From assembly GCA_014859095.1 (NCBI GenBank), contig JACUUV010000013.1, forward strand, positions 1-58,193: a stretch of DNA of 58,193 nt, read 5' to 3'. The stretch comes from Clostridia bacterium (GTDB lineage: Bacteria > Bacillota > Clostridia > Peptostreptococcales > Acidaminobacteraceae). The notes beneath the pieces are model-generated. The model saw only the letters and a list, made by a program, of their open reading frames with translations. It made no database searches and was not told the DNA's origin. The position numbers and the translations under genes are program-made. Of the stretch, positions 6,471 through 15,090 are shown in pieces. Positions within the stretch are counted from its first letter, which is position 1; each line of letters opens with the position of its first letter.

Positions 6471-8690
6471 ATGATAAAGGACAAAATTGATGTAAGGGAC
6501 TTCATACAGAAAAATTATAAGCCTTACACAGGAGATGATTCATTCCTTTGTGGAAAAACAGAAAAGACAAAAGTCATCTGGGACAAAGCCGAAGCCTTGA
6601 TCGAAGAGGAAATCGAAAAAGGAATCGTTGATATTGAGACAACTGTTTTTTCTGGCATCGCCAATTTTGAAGCGGGATACATCGATAGGGCAAATGAAGT
6701 CGTGGTCGGGTTTCAAACGGATGCGCCGCTTAAGAGAATCATGAACCCTTATGGTGGTTTCAGAATGCTTGAATCTTCACTTAAGGCTTACGATTACACG
6801 ATGAGCGATGAGATGTCAGATAGGTTCCAAGAATTCCGTAGAACGCATAACGATGGCGTTTTCGGTGCTTATACTGACGAAATGAAGCTTGTAAGAAGTG
6901 TAGGTCTTCTCACAGGACTTCCAGATGCCTACGGTAGGGGTAGGATTATAGGTGATTACAGAAGAATCGCTCTCTACGGTACCGAGCGATTGATTTCAGA
7001 AAAACTTAGAGATTTCAACGAACTTTCAAATGCACCGGCGATTGAAGACATGATCAAATCAAGAGAAGAACTTTCCATGCAGATTGAAGCACTAAAAGCG
7101 ATGGAAATCATGGCAAAAGCATATGAATATGACATATCAAAGCCGGCACAAAATGCCAATGAAGCGGTACAGCACTTTTACTTCGGATATTTGGCGGCAA
7201 TCAAAGAAAACAACGGTGCTGCGATGTCACTTGGAAGAAACACAGCATTTCTTGATGTTTTCATTGAACGCGATATTGAAAAGGGAATTTTGACAGAAGA
7301 AAGTGCACAGGAGTTGATCGACCAGCTGGTGATCAAACTCAGAATGGTAAGACATCTCAGAACCCCCGATTACAACACGCTTTTCGCAGGAGATCCCACT
7401 TGGGTGACCGAGTCCATAGGCGGAATGGGAGTAGATGGGAGACCACTGGTCACCAAAACCGCGTATAGATTTTTGAATACTTTGACCAACCTTACTCCTG
7501 CACCAGAACCGAACATGACTGTGCTTTGGTCGAAAGACCTTCCTGACAATTTCAAGCGCTATTGTGCAAAAATGTCCATAGAAACAGGTGCGATCCAATA
7601 TGAGAATGATGATCTGATGCGTCCGATTTATGGGGACGATTACGGTATTGCCTGCTGTGTTTCACCGATGAAAATCGGGAAGGATATGCAATTTTTCGGA
7701 GCGAGGACAAATCTGGCGAAAGCACTTCTATACAGCGTCAACGAAGGTAAAGATGAGTTCAAGTTCTCTAAGGACGGAAGTGTGATAGAAGTGGTCAGCG
7801 GCATTGAACCACTGAAGTCGGATGGACCACTCATCTATGATGAGGTTATGGACCGATTCAAGGCTGTCATGGACAAACTGGCAGGGATTTACGTGAATAC
7901 GATGAACACAATCCACTGTATGCACGATAAATATGCCTATGAAAGTGGACAAATGGCACTTCACGACTCATCTGTCCACAGGTATATGGCGTTTGGCGTG
8001 GCAGGACTTTCAATCATCGCAGATTCGCTCAGCGCCATCAAATACGCGAAGGTCACTCCTGTTAGAAATGAACAAGGCATTGCAGTGGATTTTAAAATCG
8101 ATGGTGAGTTTCCGATGTTCGGAAATGATGATGACAGAGCCGATCAGCTGGCAGTTGAAGTACTTGAGTATTTTTCGAAAGAGCTTAAGAAGCACCAGAC
8201 CTATAGAAATGCTGAGCACACATTATCCGTATTGACCATCACTTCCAATGTGGTCTACGGTAAAAAAACGGGAGCTACCCCAGACGGGCGTGGTAAAGGC
8301 GAACCATTTGCACCTGGAGCGAATCCTATGCATGGACGCGACACCAAGGGTGCGCTTGCATCGCTCAACTCGGTATCAAAATTGCCGTTTGAAGGGGTTT
8401 GTCAGGATGGTATCTCAAATACTTTCTCGATTGTTCCGGCAGCACTTGGAAGAGTGGAATCGGACCGAAGAAACAATTTGGCAGGCATACTTGACGGTTA
8501 CTTTGCTAAAAAGGCATTCCATCTCAATGTCAATGTATTGTCCAGAGAACTGTTGATGGATGCTATCGCGAATCCTTCAAAGTATCCTACTCTGACCATC
8601 AGGGTTTCGGGATATGCAGTGCACTTCAATCGATTGACGAGAGAGCAAAAAGAGGAAGTCATCAAAAGGACTTTCCACGAAAGGGTGTAA
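6471..8690 (+). CDS. pflB: Formate C-acetyltransferase (pyruvate formate-lyase)
   Basis: This glycyl-radical enzyme cleaves pyruvate plus CoA to acetyl-CoA and formate in anaerobic fermentation. Adjacent catalytic cysteines occur at 395-396 in GIACCVSPM, and the C-terminal radical loop RVSGYAV has Gly714, 25 residues from the end. The start was put at the ATG at 6471, 8-9 nt after GGAGG, giving 739 aa, normal for PFL. The frame is open much further upstream, but only through the hairpin array and promoter, so a longer product is not credible. The activase gene follows 4 bp after the stop codon. Oxygen sensitivity implies an anaerobic host. Confidence 0.96.
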   Translation: MIKDKIDVRDFIQKNYKPYTGDDSFLCGKTEKTKVIWDKAEALIEEEIEKGIVDIETTVFSGIANFEAGYIDRANEVVVGFQTDAPLKRIMNPYGGFRMLESSLKAYDYTMSDEMSDRFQEFRRTHNDGVFGAYTDEMKLVRSVGLLTGLPDAYGRGRIIGDYRRIALYGTERLISEKLRDFNELSNAPAIEDMIKSREELSMQIEALKAMEIMAKAYEYDISKPAQNANEAVQHFYFGYLAAIKENNGAAMSLGRNTAFLDVFIERDIEKGILTEESAQELIDQLVIKLRMVRHLRTPDYNTLFAGDPTWVTESIGGMGVDGRPLVTKTAYRFLNTLTNLTPAPEPNMTVLWSKDLPDNFKRYCAKMSIETGAIQYENDDLMRPIYGDDYGIACCVSPMKIGKDMQFFGARTNLAKALLYSVNEGKDEFKFSKDGSVIEVVSGIEPLKSDGPLIYDEVMDRFKAVMDKLAGIYVNTMNTIHCMHDKYAYESGQMALHDSSVHRYMAFGVAGLSIIADSLSAIKYAKVTPVRNEQGIAVDFKIDGEFPMFGNDDDRADQLAVEVLEYFSKELKKHQTYRNAEHTLSVLTITSNVVYGKKTGATPDGRGKGEPFAPGANPMHGRDTKGALASLNSVSKLPFEGVCQDGISNTFSIVPAALGRVESDRRNNLAGILDGYFAKKAFHLNVNVLSRELLMDAIANPSKYPTLTIRVSGYAVHFNRLTREQKEEVIKRTFHERV

Positions 8691-8694
8691 GACA

Positions 8695-9456
8695 ATGAAA
8701 AGTGCAAATCTTCATTCAGTGGAAACCATGGGACTGGTGGATGGTCCTGGAATCAGAACCGTGTTCTTCCTGCAGGGATGTCCGCTGAAATGTAGCTATT
8801 GCCATAATCCGGATTCTCAACATTTCATGGGTGGAAATAGTATAACCGTGGATGAAGTCCTGAATACAGCCAAAAGGTACCGGGAATACTACGATGCCTC
8901 AGGTGGCGGAGTCACTTTTTCAGGTGGAGAAGCGCTGATGCAGGGGGAATTTGTTGCAGAAGCATTCAAAACACTGAAAGAAAATGGCATTTCCACTTGT
9001 CTGGATACCTCGGGATATGGAGTGGTACGTCATTACGACTCAGTACTCAAATACACGGATCACATCTTGCTCGACATCAAACAGGTCGATGATGATGAGC
9101 ACTTCCAACTCACCGGAAGAAATATGGATGGCATTAAACATTTCATTGAAGTTCTGAAGGGATTTAAGGGCAGAGTCACCATCAGACACGTCATGGTTCC
9201 GGATCAAACTGACAATTATGAAATGATGGACCGCATCTTGGAAATGATAGCCTCCATTCAAAAAAAGGTTGATAAAATCGAAATATTACCGTATCATAAA
9301 GCTGGAACTGAAAAATATTCTCAATTGAATATACCGTATAAATTCGAAATGGTCCCAGCGATGGATCCGGTCAAAGCACAGGTGTATGAAGCTTATATCA
9401 ATGCTCGTCTGGAAACGATGAAGATCATGGAATCAGAGCATTTGAAGGCGGTATAA
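8695..9456 (+). CDS. pflA: Pyruvate formate-lyase activating enzyme (radical SAM)
   Basis: This enzyme generates the glycyl radical on PFL by reductive cleavage of SAM. The radical-SAM cluster motif CxxxCxxC is Cys29, Cys33, Cys36 in GCPLKCSYCHNPD. SGGEALMQ downstream is the SAM-binding GGE motif. The length of 253 aa matches the short PflA class without extra ferredoxin domains. It is translationally close-coupled to pflB, separated by 4 bp. The Crp/Fnr gene follows closely, so all three may be one transcript. Confidence 0.95.
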   Translation: MKSANLHSVETMGLVDGPGIRTVFFLQGCPLKCSYCHNPDSQHFMGGNSITVDEVLNTAKRYREYYDASGGGVTFSGGEALMQGEFVAEAFKTLKENGISTCLDTSGYGVVRHYDSVLKYTDHILLDIKQVDDDEHFQLTGRNMDGIKHFIEVLKGFKGRVTIRHVMVPDQTDNYEMMDRILEMIASIQKKVDKIEILPYHKAGTEKYSQLNIPYKFEMVPAMDPVKAQVYEAYINARLETMKIMESEHLKAV

Positions 9457-9472
9457 CGGAAAAGGTGATTTT

Positions 9473-10192
9473 ATCAGCGCAAGAAAATGTACTCGTGAAA
9501 ATTGCATAAACTGTGGAAAACTGATGTGTATCAACAACATACCGCTGCTTTCCAATCTCACAAATGAAGAAATTGAAAAAGTTTCAATTGGCGTTTCCTC
9601 TGAAACTTATAAAAAAGGCGAAATTGTTTTCAATCGAGGGGACAAAGCCGACAAGCTTTATATTGTGTGCTCCGGGAAAATAAAAATCTTTAAAAATACC
9701 ATTGAAGGCAAAGAGCAAATTCTTTATATACTGTCTGAAGGTGACTTCATAGGCGCTTTCAACCTGCTCAAGGAAGATGAGTTCGATTTCAATGCTGTGG
9801 CGCTTGAAAATACAACGGTGAGTATGCTTGAGAAATCCTCGTTCGATGAGATTGTGCTATCGAACCCGAGCATCACACTCAAGATATTTGAAAAGGCTTA
9901 CGAGAGAATCATAAAAGCCGAGAGTCTTGTAGAACGCCTTTCCAGCAGCAATCCCGACGCCAAAGTGATCGGACTGCTCGTGGACCTTTGTGAAAATTTC
10001 GGCACTCAGTCAGAAGATGGAATATTGCTTACACTCAGTATCAATAGAGAGGAAATGGGCAGTTATGCCGGTATCGCCAGGGAGACCATGTCCAGAAAAC
10101 TACAGCTTTTTCAAGAAATGGGCTTGATTCGCTTAATCGGCATGAAAAAAATACTGATCTACGATGTCTTAAAACTTAAAAGTATGATTTGA
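9473..10192 (+). CDS. Crp/Fnr-family regulator with N-terminal cysteine cluster; start codon irregular
   Basis: The product has a cyclic-nucleotide-binding-type beta-barrel (GEIVFNRGDKADKLYIVCSGKIKI) and a C-terminal Crp helix-turn-helix (NREEMGSYAGIARETMSRKL). The only ordinary start is the ATG at 9524 (222 aa), with a poor ribosome binding site. The same frame reads upstream without a stop through KCTRENCINCGKLMC, a C-x4-C-x2-C-x4-C pattern like Fnr iron-sulfur ligands. A strong AAAGGTGAT at 9461-9469 fits a start at about 9473 (ATC). Either a rare start codon is used, or one T is missing in the run at 9469-9472, which would restore a GTG start at 9465. It probably senses oxygen or redox state and may control pflBA. 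Confidence 0.8.
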   Translation: MSARKCTRENCINCGKLMCINNIPLLSNLTNEEIEKVSIGVSSETYKKGEIVFNRGDKADKLYIVCSGKIKIFKNTIEGKEQILYILSEGDFIGAFNLLKEDEFDFNAVALENTTVSMLEKSSFDEIVLSNPSITLKIFEKAYERIIKAESLVERLSSSNPDAKVIGLLVDLCENFGTQSEDGILLTLSINREEMGSYAGIARETMSRKLQLFQEMGLIRLIGMKKILIYDVLKLKSMI

Positions 10193-10194
10193 GA

Positions 10195-10220
10195 AACATC
10201 CGGTTCGTCCGGATGTTTTT
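10195..10220 (+). terminator. Terminator after the Crp/Fnr gene
   Basis: AACATCCGG pairs perfectly with CCGGATGTT across a TTCGT loop, followed by a T-run. Confidence 0.9.
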
Positions 10221-10246
10221 TCAAGCCTTTAAGGCACTCAAAAAAC

Positions 10247-10276
10247 TTGACAGAAGAGCTGATTTTGTGCTATTAA
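10247..10276 (+). promoter_or_regulatory. Promoter of the cysS T-box leader
   Basis: A perfect TTGACA at 10247-10252, an 18-nt spacer, then TATTAA at 10271-10276. Confidence 0.6.
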
Positions 10277-10298
10277 TTATGTATGTTGAAAAGAAAAA

Positions 10299-10505
10299 TC
10301 CGTGATCGAGACCAGTAGCTTTGAAGTGTCACCCAAGAGAGGGTTTGCCCGGTGAAAAAACCTGTGACAGTTGGAGTGAATGCCCTCGTGAGTGCGTCCC
10401 GAAATAAAGTAGGAGGCGACGGCTGATCCCGTTATCGATTTTTGAGTAATCTACAAAGTGGAACCGCGATGATCCTCGCCTTTGTCAAAAAGGCGGGGTC
10501 TTTTT
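10299..10505 (+). promoter_or_regulatory. T-box leader specific for tRNA-Cys, upstream of cysS
   Basis: The conserved T-box sequence appears as AAAGTGGAACCGCGA at 10455-10469, followed by a terminator (CCTCGCC against GGCGGGG, five T at 10501-10505). In Stem I, AGTA (near 10313) and GAA (10378-10380) form the usual loop-E pair. The triplet right after GAA is TGC at 10381-10383, a cysteine codon in the specifier position. By family knowledge, uncharged tRNA-Cys stabilises the antiterminator and raises cysS expression. The 5' boundary is approximate. Confidence 0.93.
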
Positions 10506-10529
10506 ATCATACTCACCAGGGAGGTAATT

Positions 10530-11942
10530 ATGAAACTTTACAATTCCATGAGCAGAAGTATTGAGCCATTTGAACCGTTTGAACCAGGAAAAGTGTCCAT
10601 GTACACTTGTGGCCCGACTGTTTATAATTATGCGCATATCGGTAACTTGAGAACCTACATCCATGAGGATGTTCTTGAAAAATCGCTCAGATATTTGGGG
10701 TATGATGTCAAGCGCGTCATGAACATCACCGATGTCGGCCATTTGGAATCCGACGCGGATGATGGCGAAGACAAAATGCTCAAAGGCGCCCAAAGAGAAA
10801 ATAAAACCGTATGGCAAGTGGCTGAATTTTATACCCAGGCATTCTTCGAAGATTGTAAAAAACTGAAGATCAACCGTCCGGAAGTTGTTGCGAAAGCGAC
10901 GGATTATATCGATGAATACATCAGTTTCATAAAAAGTCTTGAAGAGAAGGGCTACACTTATTTTGAAAACGGCAATGTCTATTTTGATATCTCAAAATTT
11001 GACGATTACACCAAACTCTCAAAGCTCGATTTGGATACACTTCGAATTGCCCATAGAGATGACGTGGAGGAAGATCTTCACAAGAGAAACCCACAAGATT
11101 TTGTCCTTTGGTTCACGAAATCGAAATTTGACAATCAAGCCATGAAATGGGATTCACCATGGGGTGTGGGCTATCCGGGGTGGCATATTGAATGCTCGGT
11201 CATTTCACTCACAAACCTTGGCGAGCAAATGGACATCCACTGTGGTGGTGTGGACCATATTCCAGTGCACCATACCAATGAGATTGCCCAAACAGAGAGT
11301 TACACAGGCAAGCAATGGACCAAATACTGGTGGCATGCCGAGTTCCTCATAGACAACAGTGGAAAGATGAGCAAATCATCAGGTGAATTCCTGACCGTAT
11401 CTTTGTTAGAAAAGAAGGGATTCGATCCACTCAGTTACCGTTACTATGTGCTAGGTTCGCATTACCGCAAACAATTGGCATTCAGTTTTGACAATCTTGA
11501 AATGGCACAGTCTGCATTTCAAAAACTAAAGAAACGTACTGGCGCACTTGCAGATGATCTGTCAGAAGGTACAGTGCTTTCAACAAATGCAGAGCAGCTG
11601 CTCAACAAGTACAAAGCATATCTGGCCGATGATCTGAACACTGCCAATGCAATTACCGTATTATATGATGTGCTTAAAGCATCCATAACTGACGCTGAAA
11701 AAGCTTATCTCATCAATGAGATGGACTTCGTATTGTCACTTGGATTGCTGGAAAAAGTGGAATCAAACACTGAAGTGGATTCAGATGAGACCGCATGGAT
11801 TGAATCTCAGCTGGTCCAACGATCAGAGGCGAAAAAATCAAAAGATTGGGCCAAAGCGGATCTTATTAGAGATGAGCTAAAAGCGAAAGGCATCACAATC
11901 ATAGATACACCTCAGGGTACGGAGTGGAAAAAAGACAATTAG
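10530..11942 (+). CDS. cysS: Cysteinyl-tRNA synthetase
   Basis: This class I aminoacyl-tRNA synthetase charges tRNA-Cys. The HIGH motif is HIGN (36-39), in GPTVYNYAHIGNLRTY. A zinc-ligand Cys27 precedes it (YTCGPT), and further ligands are in the GWHIECS and GVDHIPVHHTNE regions. The KMSKS loop is GKMSKSSG near residue 265. The length of 470 aa is normal. The ATG at 10530, 6 nt after GGGAGG, is the start; the frame also extends upstream into the T-box terminator. Control is by the adjacent T-box. Confidence 0.97.
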   Translation: MKLYNSMSRSIEPFEPFEPGKVSMYTCGPTVYNYAHIGNLRTYIHEDVLEKSLRYLGYDVKRVMNITDVGHLESDADDGEDKMLKGAQRENKTVWQVAEFYTQAFFEDCKKLKINRPEVVAKATDYIDEYISFIKSLEEKGYTYFENGNVYFDISKFDDYTKLSKLDLDTLRIAHRDDVEEDLHKRNPQDFVLWFTKSKFDNQAMKWDSPWGVGYPGWHIECSVISLTNLGEQMDIHCGGVDHIPVHHTNEIAQTESYTGKQWTKYWWHAEFLIDNSGKMSKSSGEFLTVSLLEKKGFDPLSYRYYVLGSHYRKQLAFSFDNLEMAQSAFQKLKKRTGALADDLSEGTVLSTNAEQLLNKYKAYLADDLNTANAITVLYDVLKASITDAEKAYLINEMDFVLSLGLLEKVESNTEVDSDETAWIESQLVQRSEAKKSKDWAKADLIRDELKAKGITIIDTPQGTEWKKDN

Positions 11943-11950
11943 AGACAATG

Positions 11951-11978
11951 TTGTACAAATTTTGTACAATTTGTACAA
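11951..11978. repeat. Three TTGTACAA palindromes in phase
   Basis: TTGTACAA occurs at 11951-11958, 11962-11969 and 11971-11978, with starts 11 and 9 bp apart, roughly one helical turn. Each is a perfect 8-bp palindrome. They lie immediately downstream of cysS and more than 200 bp upstream of the CoA-transferase promoter. They look like a protein-binding cluster; the binder is unknown. Confidence 0.5.
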
Positions 11979-11984
11979 CGGAAA

Positions 11985-12053
11985 TGTATCCTAATGGATA
12001 CAAAATCGATAGAAGCATCTTCAAGTGTAACAAAGTGTATCCAAATGGCTACA
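11985..12053. promoter_or_regulatory. Paired upstream activator sites for the sigma-54 promoter
   Basis: TGTATCC-TAAT-GGATACA (11985-12002, perfect 7-bp arms) and TGTATCC-AAAT-GGCTACA (12036-12053, one mismatch) are two 18-bp palindromes. Their centres are 51 bp apart, five helical turns. They are about 190 and 140 bp upstream of the predicted start of the sigma-54 promoter, the usual distance for enhancer-type activator sites. The likely binder is the Fis-domain activator encoded at 13642-15057 (inference). Confidence 0.6.
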
Positions 12054-12122
12054 TCCCTTGTTGAATTTTGACCTATGTCAACATATAATTCCATGATCCG
12101 ATTTATGAAAACAAGCATTTCC

Positions 12123-12156
12123 AGTGCGCTCAATCAATTCAGGGCGCACTTTTTCA
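12123..12156 (+). terminator. Terminator region between cysS and the CoA-transferase genes
   Basis: AGTGCGC at 12123-12129 pairs with GCGCACT at 12144-12150 across a 14-nt loop, followed by a T-rich stretch. It ends the cysS transcript just before the -24/-12 promoter. Confidence 0.7.
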
Positions 12157-12159
12157 TTT

Positions 12160-12174
12160 TGGCACACTTATTGC
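12160..12174 (+). promoter_or_regulatory. Sigma-54 (-24/-12) promoter
   Basis: TGGCAC-ACTTA-TTGC matches the RpoN consensus TGGCAC-N5-TTGC exactly, with GG at 12161-12162 and GC at 12173-12174. It lies about 40 nt upstream of the CoA-transferase subunit A start. A sigma-54 activator gene is encoded directly downstream of the operon. Confidence 0.9.
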
Positions 12175-12210
12175 TCTATATAAAGCAACGCTATAGGAGG
12201 TAACGAACTT

Positions 12211-12858
12211 ATGAAGAAAATCATTACGATGGAAGAGGCCGTGTCTCACATCAAAGACGGTATGACCATAATGATCGGTGGATTTTTGGCATGTGGCACT
12301 CCGCATAAAATTGTTGATGCGCTGATTGAAAGCGGCGTGAAAGACCTTACTATCATCGCAAACGACACAAGTTTCGTGGATAGAGGGATTGGTAAACTTA
12401 TCGTGAGCGGTCAGGCTAAAAGAGTTGTCGTATCACACATCGGGACCAACAAGGAAACCGGCCGATTGATGAATGAAGGCAAACTTGATGTTGAGCTCGT
12501 TCCACAGGGTACGCTCGCGGAACAGGTAAGAGCAGGCGGAGCTGGTTTAGGTGGTGTTTTGACACCGATTGGTGTAGGCACACCCGTAGCTGAAGGCAAA
12601 GATCACTTGATTATCGACGGCAAGACTTATTTGCTTGAGAAAGCGCTTAGAGCTGACGTGGCACTGATTTATGGATCAAAAGTGGATGAAAAAGGCAATG
12701 TGTACTACAACGAAGCTACAAGAAATTTCAATCCACTCATGGCAATGGCAGCTGAAACTGTAATCGTTGAAGCGCAGGAAATAGTCAAAACTGGTGCAAT
12801 TGATCCACACATGGTCATCACACCGGGTCTGTTCATCAAATACGTAGTAAAGGCATAG
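12211..12858 (+). CDS. 3-oxoacid/acyl CoA-transferase subunit A (AtoD/CtfA-like)
   Basis: This is the alpha subunit of a family I CoA-transferase that moves CoA between short-chain acids, for example acetoacetate or butyrate and acetate. Motifs include GGFLACGTPHKIVDAL near the start and GAGLGGVLTPIGVGTPVAEGK at about 110-130. The 215-aa length is normal for the separate subunit. AGGAGG precedes the ATG. Subunit B follows 10 bp later. Expression should be sigma-54 dependent. The exact acid substrate cannot be read from sequence, and no thiolase or mutase is adjacent to help. Confidence 0.9.
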   Translation: MKKIITMEEAVSHIKDGMTIMIGGFLACGTPHKIVDALIESGVKDLTIIANDTSFVDRGIGKLIVSGQAKRVVVSHIGTNKETGRLMNEGKLDVELVPQGTLAEQVRAGGAGLGGVLTPIGVGTPVAEGKDHLIIDGKTYLLEKALRADVALIYGSKVDEKGNVYYNEATRNFNPLMAMAAETVIVEAQEIVKTGAIDPHMVITPGLFIKYVVKA

Positions 12859-12868
12859 GAGGCTCATC

Positions 12869-13516
12869 ATGGATGTAAAAGAAATCATTGCAAGACGCGT
12901 TGCGAAAGAATTTAGTGACGGTGACGTGGTCAACCTTGGGATTGGTCTTCCAACGTTGGTGCCAAACTATATTCCGGAAGGCATTGAAATCATACTTCAT
13001 TCCGAGAACGGATTCACAGGTATGGGTCCTGCTCCATCTGAGGACAATATTGACATGGAACTGGTCAACGCAGGTGGCATACCAGTCACGGTAATACCTG
13101 GCGCATCATTCTTTGACAGCGCCATGTCGTTTGCAATCATCAGAGGCGGACATTTGGATGCGACCGTTCTTGGCGCGTTACAAGTCGATGAAGAAGGCAA
13201 TTTGGCAAACTGGATGATTCCCGGCAAACTCGTCCCTGGTATGGGCGGAGCCATGGACCTCGTCGGAGGAGCCAAAAAAGTAATTGTTGCGATGACACAT
13301 ACAGCGAAGGGTGAGATCAAAATCTTAAAAAGATGCAACTTGCCACTTACAGGTGCTAAAAAGGTCAGCAAGATCATCACCGAAATGGGCGTTATGGAAG
13401 TGACTCCTGAAGGTTTACTCTTGACTGAATACAATCCGGAATACACAGTGGATCAGATTCAGGAAGTGACGGACGCAAAACTGATTATATCTGGTGCACT
13501 TAAACCGATGATTTAG
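12869..13516 (+). CDS. 3-oxoacid/acyl CoA-transferase subunit B (AtoA/CtfB-like)
   Basis: This is the catalytic beta subunit. The conserved SENG motif (SENGFTGMG, about residues 50-58) carries the glutamate that forms the CoA thioester. NLGIGLPTLVPNYIP and PGMGGAMDLVGGAKK are the other family signatures. The length of 215 aa is normal. It forms an operon with subunit A and ends in a strong terminator. Together the pair probably activates or releases short-chain fatty acids during amino acid fermentation (inference). Confidence 0.92.
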   Translation: MDVKEIIARRVAKEFSDGDVVNLGIGLPTLVPNYIPEGIEIILHSENGFTGMGPAPSEDNIDMELVNAGGIPVTVIPGASFFDSAMSFAIIRGGHLDATVLGALQVDEEGNLANWMIPGKLVPGMGGAMDLVGGAKKVIVAMTHTAKGEIKILKRCNLPLTGAKKVSKIITEMGVMEVTPEGLLLTEYNPEYTVDQIQEVTDAKLIISGALKPMI

Positions 13517-13532
13517 CCCACAATCAAGCAAG

Positions 13533-13580
13533 GCGTGAAGTTCACGATTCATTTGGAATCCATGGACTTCATGCTTTTTA
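13533..13580 (+). terminator. Long terminator after the CoA-transferase operon
   Basis: GCGTGAAGTTCA pairs with TGGACTTCATGC (with G-U pairs), capped by an inner GATTC/GAATC stem and followed by TTTTTATTTTTT. Confidence 0.85.
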
Positions 13581-13641
13581 TTTTTTGAATGACGTAAAAT
13601 ATGGTATATTGATAGTATTAAAGTGTCATGAGGAGTGCGTT

Positions 13642-15057
13642 TTGGAAAAGTCATACGATCAACTCAAATGGGAAATGGAGATCATCGATGAATTCATCGA
13701 AAAAGCCTATGAGGGACTGATTATCATAGACAAGGCAGGGAAAATCATAAAATTCAAATATGAAAAGTTCATGAATGTCAAAGAAGAGGATGTCATCGGG
13801 AAACATGTGACGGAAGTTATTGAAAATACACGCCTTCATATCGTCCTCGAAACCGGTGTGCCCGAAATCGGAGATGTCCAGAAAATCAAGGGACATAATG
13901 TTGTCACCTCCAGAATTCCCATCATTAGAGGTGGCGTGGTTGTGGGTGCAGTAGGCACCATTCTCTTCAAAGATGTCGCCGAGGTCAAACACTTGGCGGA
14001 GCATCTGGATCAGATGAAAGAGCATGTCAAGAAGTATAAACAGGAACTGAGGCGTCTGAATCTGGCCAAGTACTCGTTTGAACAGATACTGACCGGTGAT
14101 CCTCAGATGATTATGCTTATTGATACCGCGAGGAAAGCATCCGAGACGAATTCCAGTGTCTATATCGAGGGGGCAAGCGGCACGGGAAAGGAATATTTCG
14201 CCCATGCCATTCATGAAGCAAGCTATAGAAGATATGGTCCATTCATAAGAATCAACTGTGCTAGTATTCCCAGAGAATTGTTTGAATCGGAGCTCTTCGG
14301 ATACGAACCAGGAGCGTTCACAGGAGCGGCCACTCATGGCAAAATTGGAAAATTCGAACTGGCAAACGGGGGGACAATCTTCCTCGACGAACTGAGCTCC
14401 ATGCCACTTGAAATGCAGGTGAAACTTTTGAGGGTTGTAGAGGAACGCGAACTCGAAAGAGTCGGTGGCAACCAAAGCATCAAATTGGATGTGAGATTTA
14501 TTTCAGCGAGTAATGAGAATCTTCAGGATCTTGTGAAGACAGGGAAATTCAGAAGCGATCTTTATTATAGGCTGAATGTAGTCAATCTGGATCTGCCACT
14601 TCTGGTGGAACGCAAAAAGGATATCGGACTGCTCATGCAGCATTTTTTAGAAAAATTTTCAGTGGACCATCCCAATTGTCCAACCGGGTTTTCCAGGGAA
14701 GCGAGGCATTGTCTTGAAGCTTATTATTGGCCCGGTAATGTGCGTGAACTCAGAAATGTGATCGAAAGCGCGGTCAGCATTGCACATGGCAGAAATATCG
14801 TCGTATCGGATTTGCCGGATGATATCGGTCATCTGAAGCCACCTGAAATTCTCTCATATGATCTGGGCAGGATGAACGAACCGCTCGTCGGCGACTTGAA
14901 AACAATGCTGGAAACCGTCGAGAAAAAATTGATATTGGAAGCTTTACAAAAATGTCGCGGCAGTAGAACCGATGCTGCAATCTTGCTTGGAATCCATAGG
15001 ACGGCGCTATACAAAAAAATGATCAAACTGGGTATTGATGCCTACGAAAGCATTTGA
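13642..15057 (+). CDS. Sigma-54-dependent transcriptional activator (PAS-AAA+-Fis)
   Basis: This enhancer-binding protein has three parts. An N-terminal PAS-like sensor (about 1-110, including EGLIIIDKAGKIIKF) is followed by the AAA+ domain, with Walker A GASGTGKE near 177, the sigma-54 contact loop GAFTGA at 224-229, Walker B GTIFLDE and arginine-finger region FRSDLYYRLNV. A C-terminal Fis helix-turn-helix ends the protein (RTDAAILLGIHRTALYKKM). The start is a TTG at 13642, 6 nt after AGGAG, giving 471 aa; a longer reading from an ATG at 13585 lacks a ribosome site. It probably drives the CoA-transferase promoter upstream. The PAS ligand is unknown. Confidence 0.92.
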   Translation: MEKSYDQLKWEMEIIDEFIEKAYEGLIIIDKAGKIIKFKYEKFMNVKEEDVIGKHVTEVIENTRLHIVLETGVPEIGDVQKIKGHNVVTSRIPIIRGGVVVGAVGTILFKDVAEVKHLAEHLDQMKEHVKKYKQELRRLNLAKYSFEQILTGDPQMIMLIDTARKASETNSSVYIEGASGTGKEYFAHAIHEASYRRYGPFIRINCASIPRELFESELFGYEPGAFTGAATHGKIGKFELANGGTIFLDELSSMPLEMQVKLLRVVEERELERVGGNQSIKLDVRFISASNENLQDLVKTGKFRSDLYYRLNVVNLDLPLLVERKKDIGLLMQHFLEKFSVDHPNCPTGFSREARHCLEAYYWPGNVRELRNVIESAVSIAHGRNIVVSDLPDDIGHLKPPEILSYDLGRMNEPLVGDLKTMLETVEKKLILEALQKCRGSRTDAAILLGIHRTALYKKMIKLGIDAYESI

Positions 15058-15090
15058 TCAACTCAACTATATTGAATGGAGAAACAAATC

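Noticed and set aside
13651-14475. Long minus-strand ORF (274 codons) opposite the sigma-54 activator
   Set aside because: It is an antisense shadow of a gene with clear PAS and AAA+ domains, lacks a ribosome site, and its translation shows no domain.
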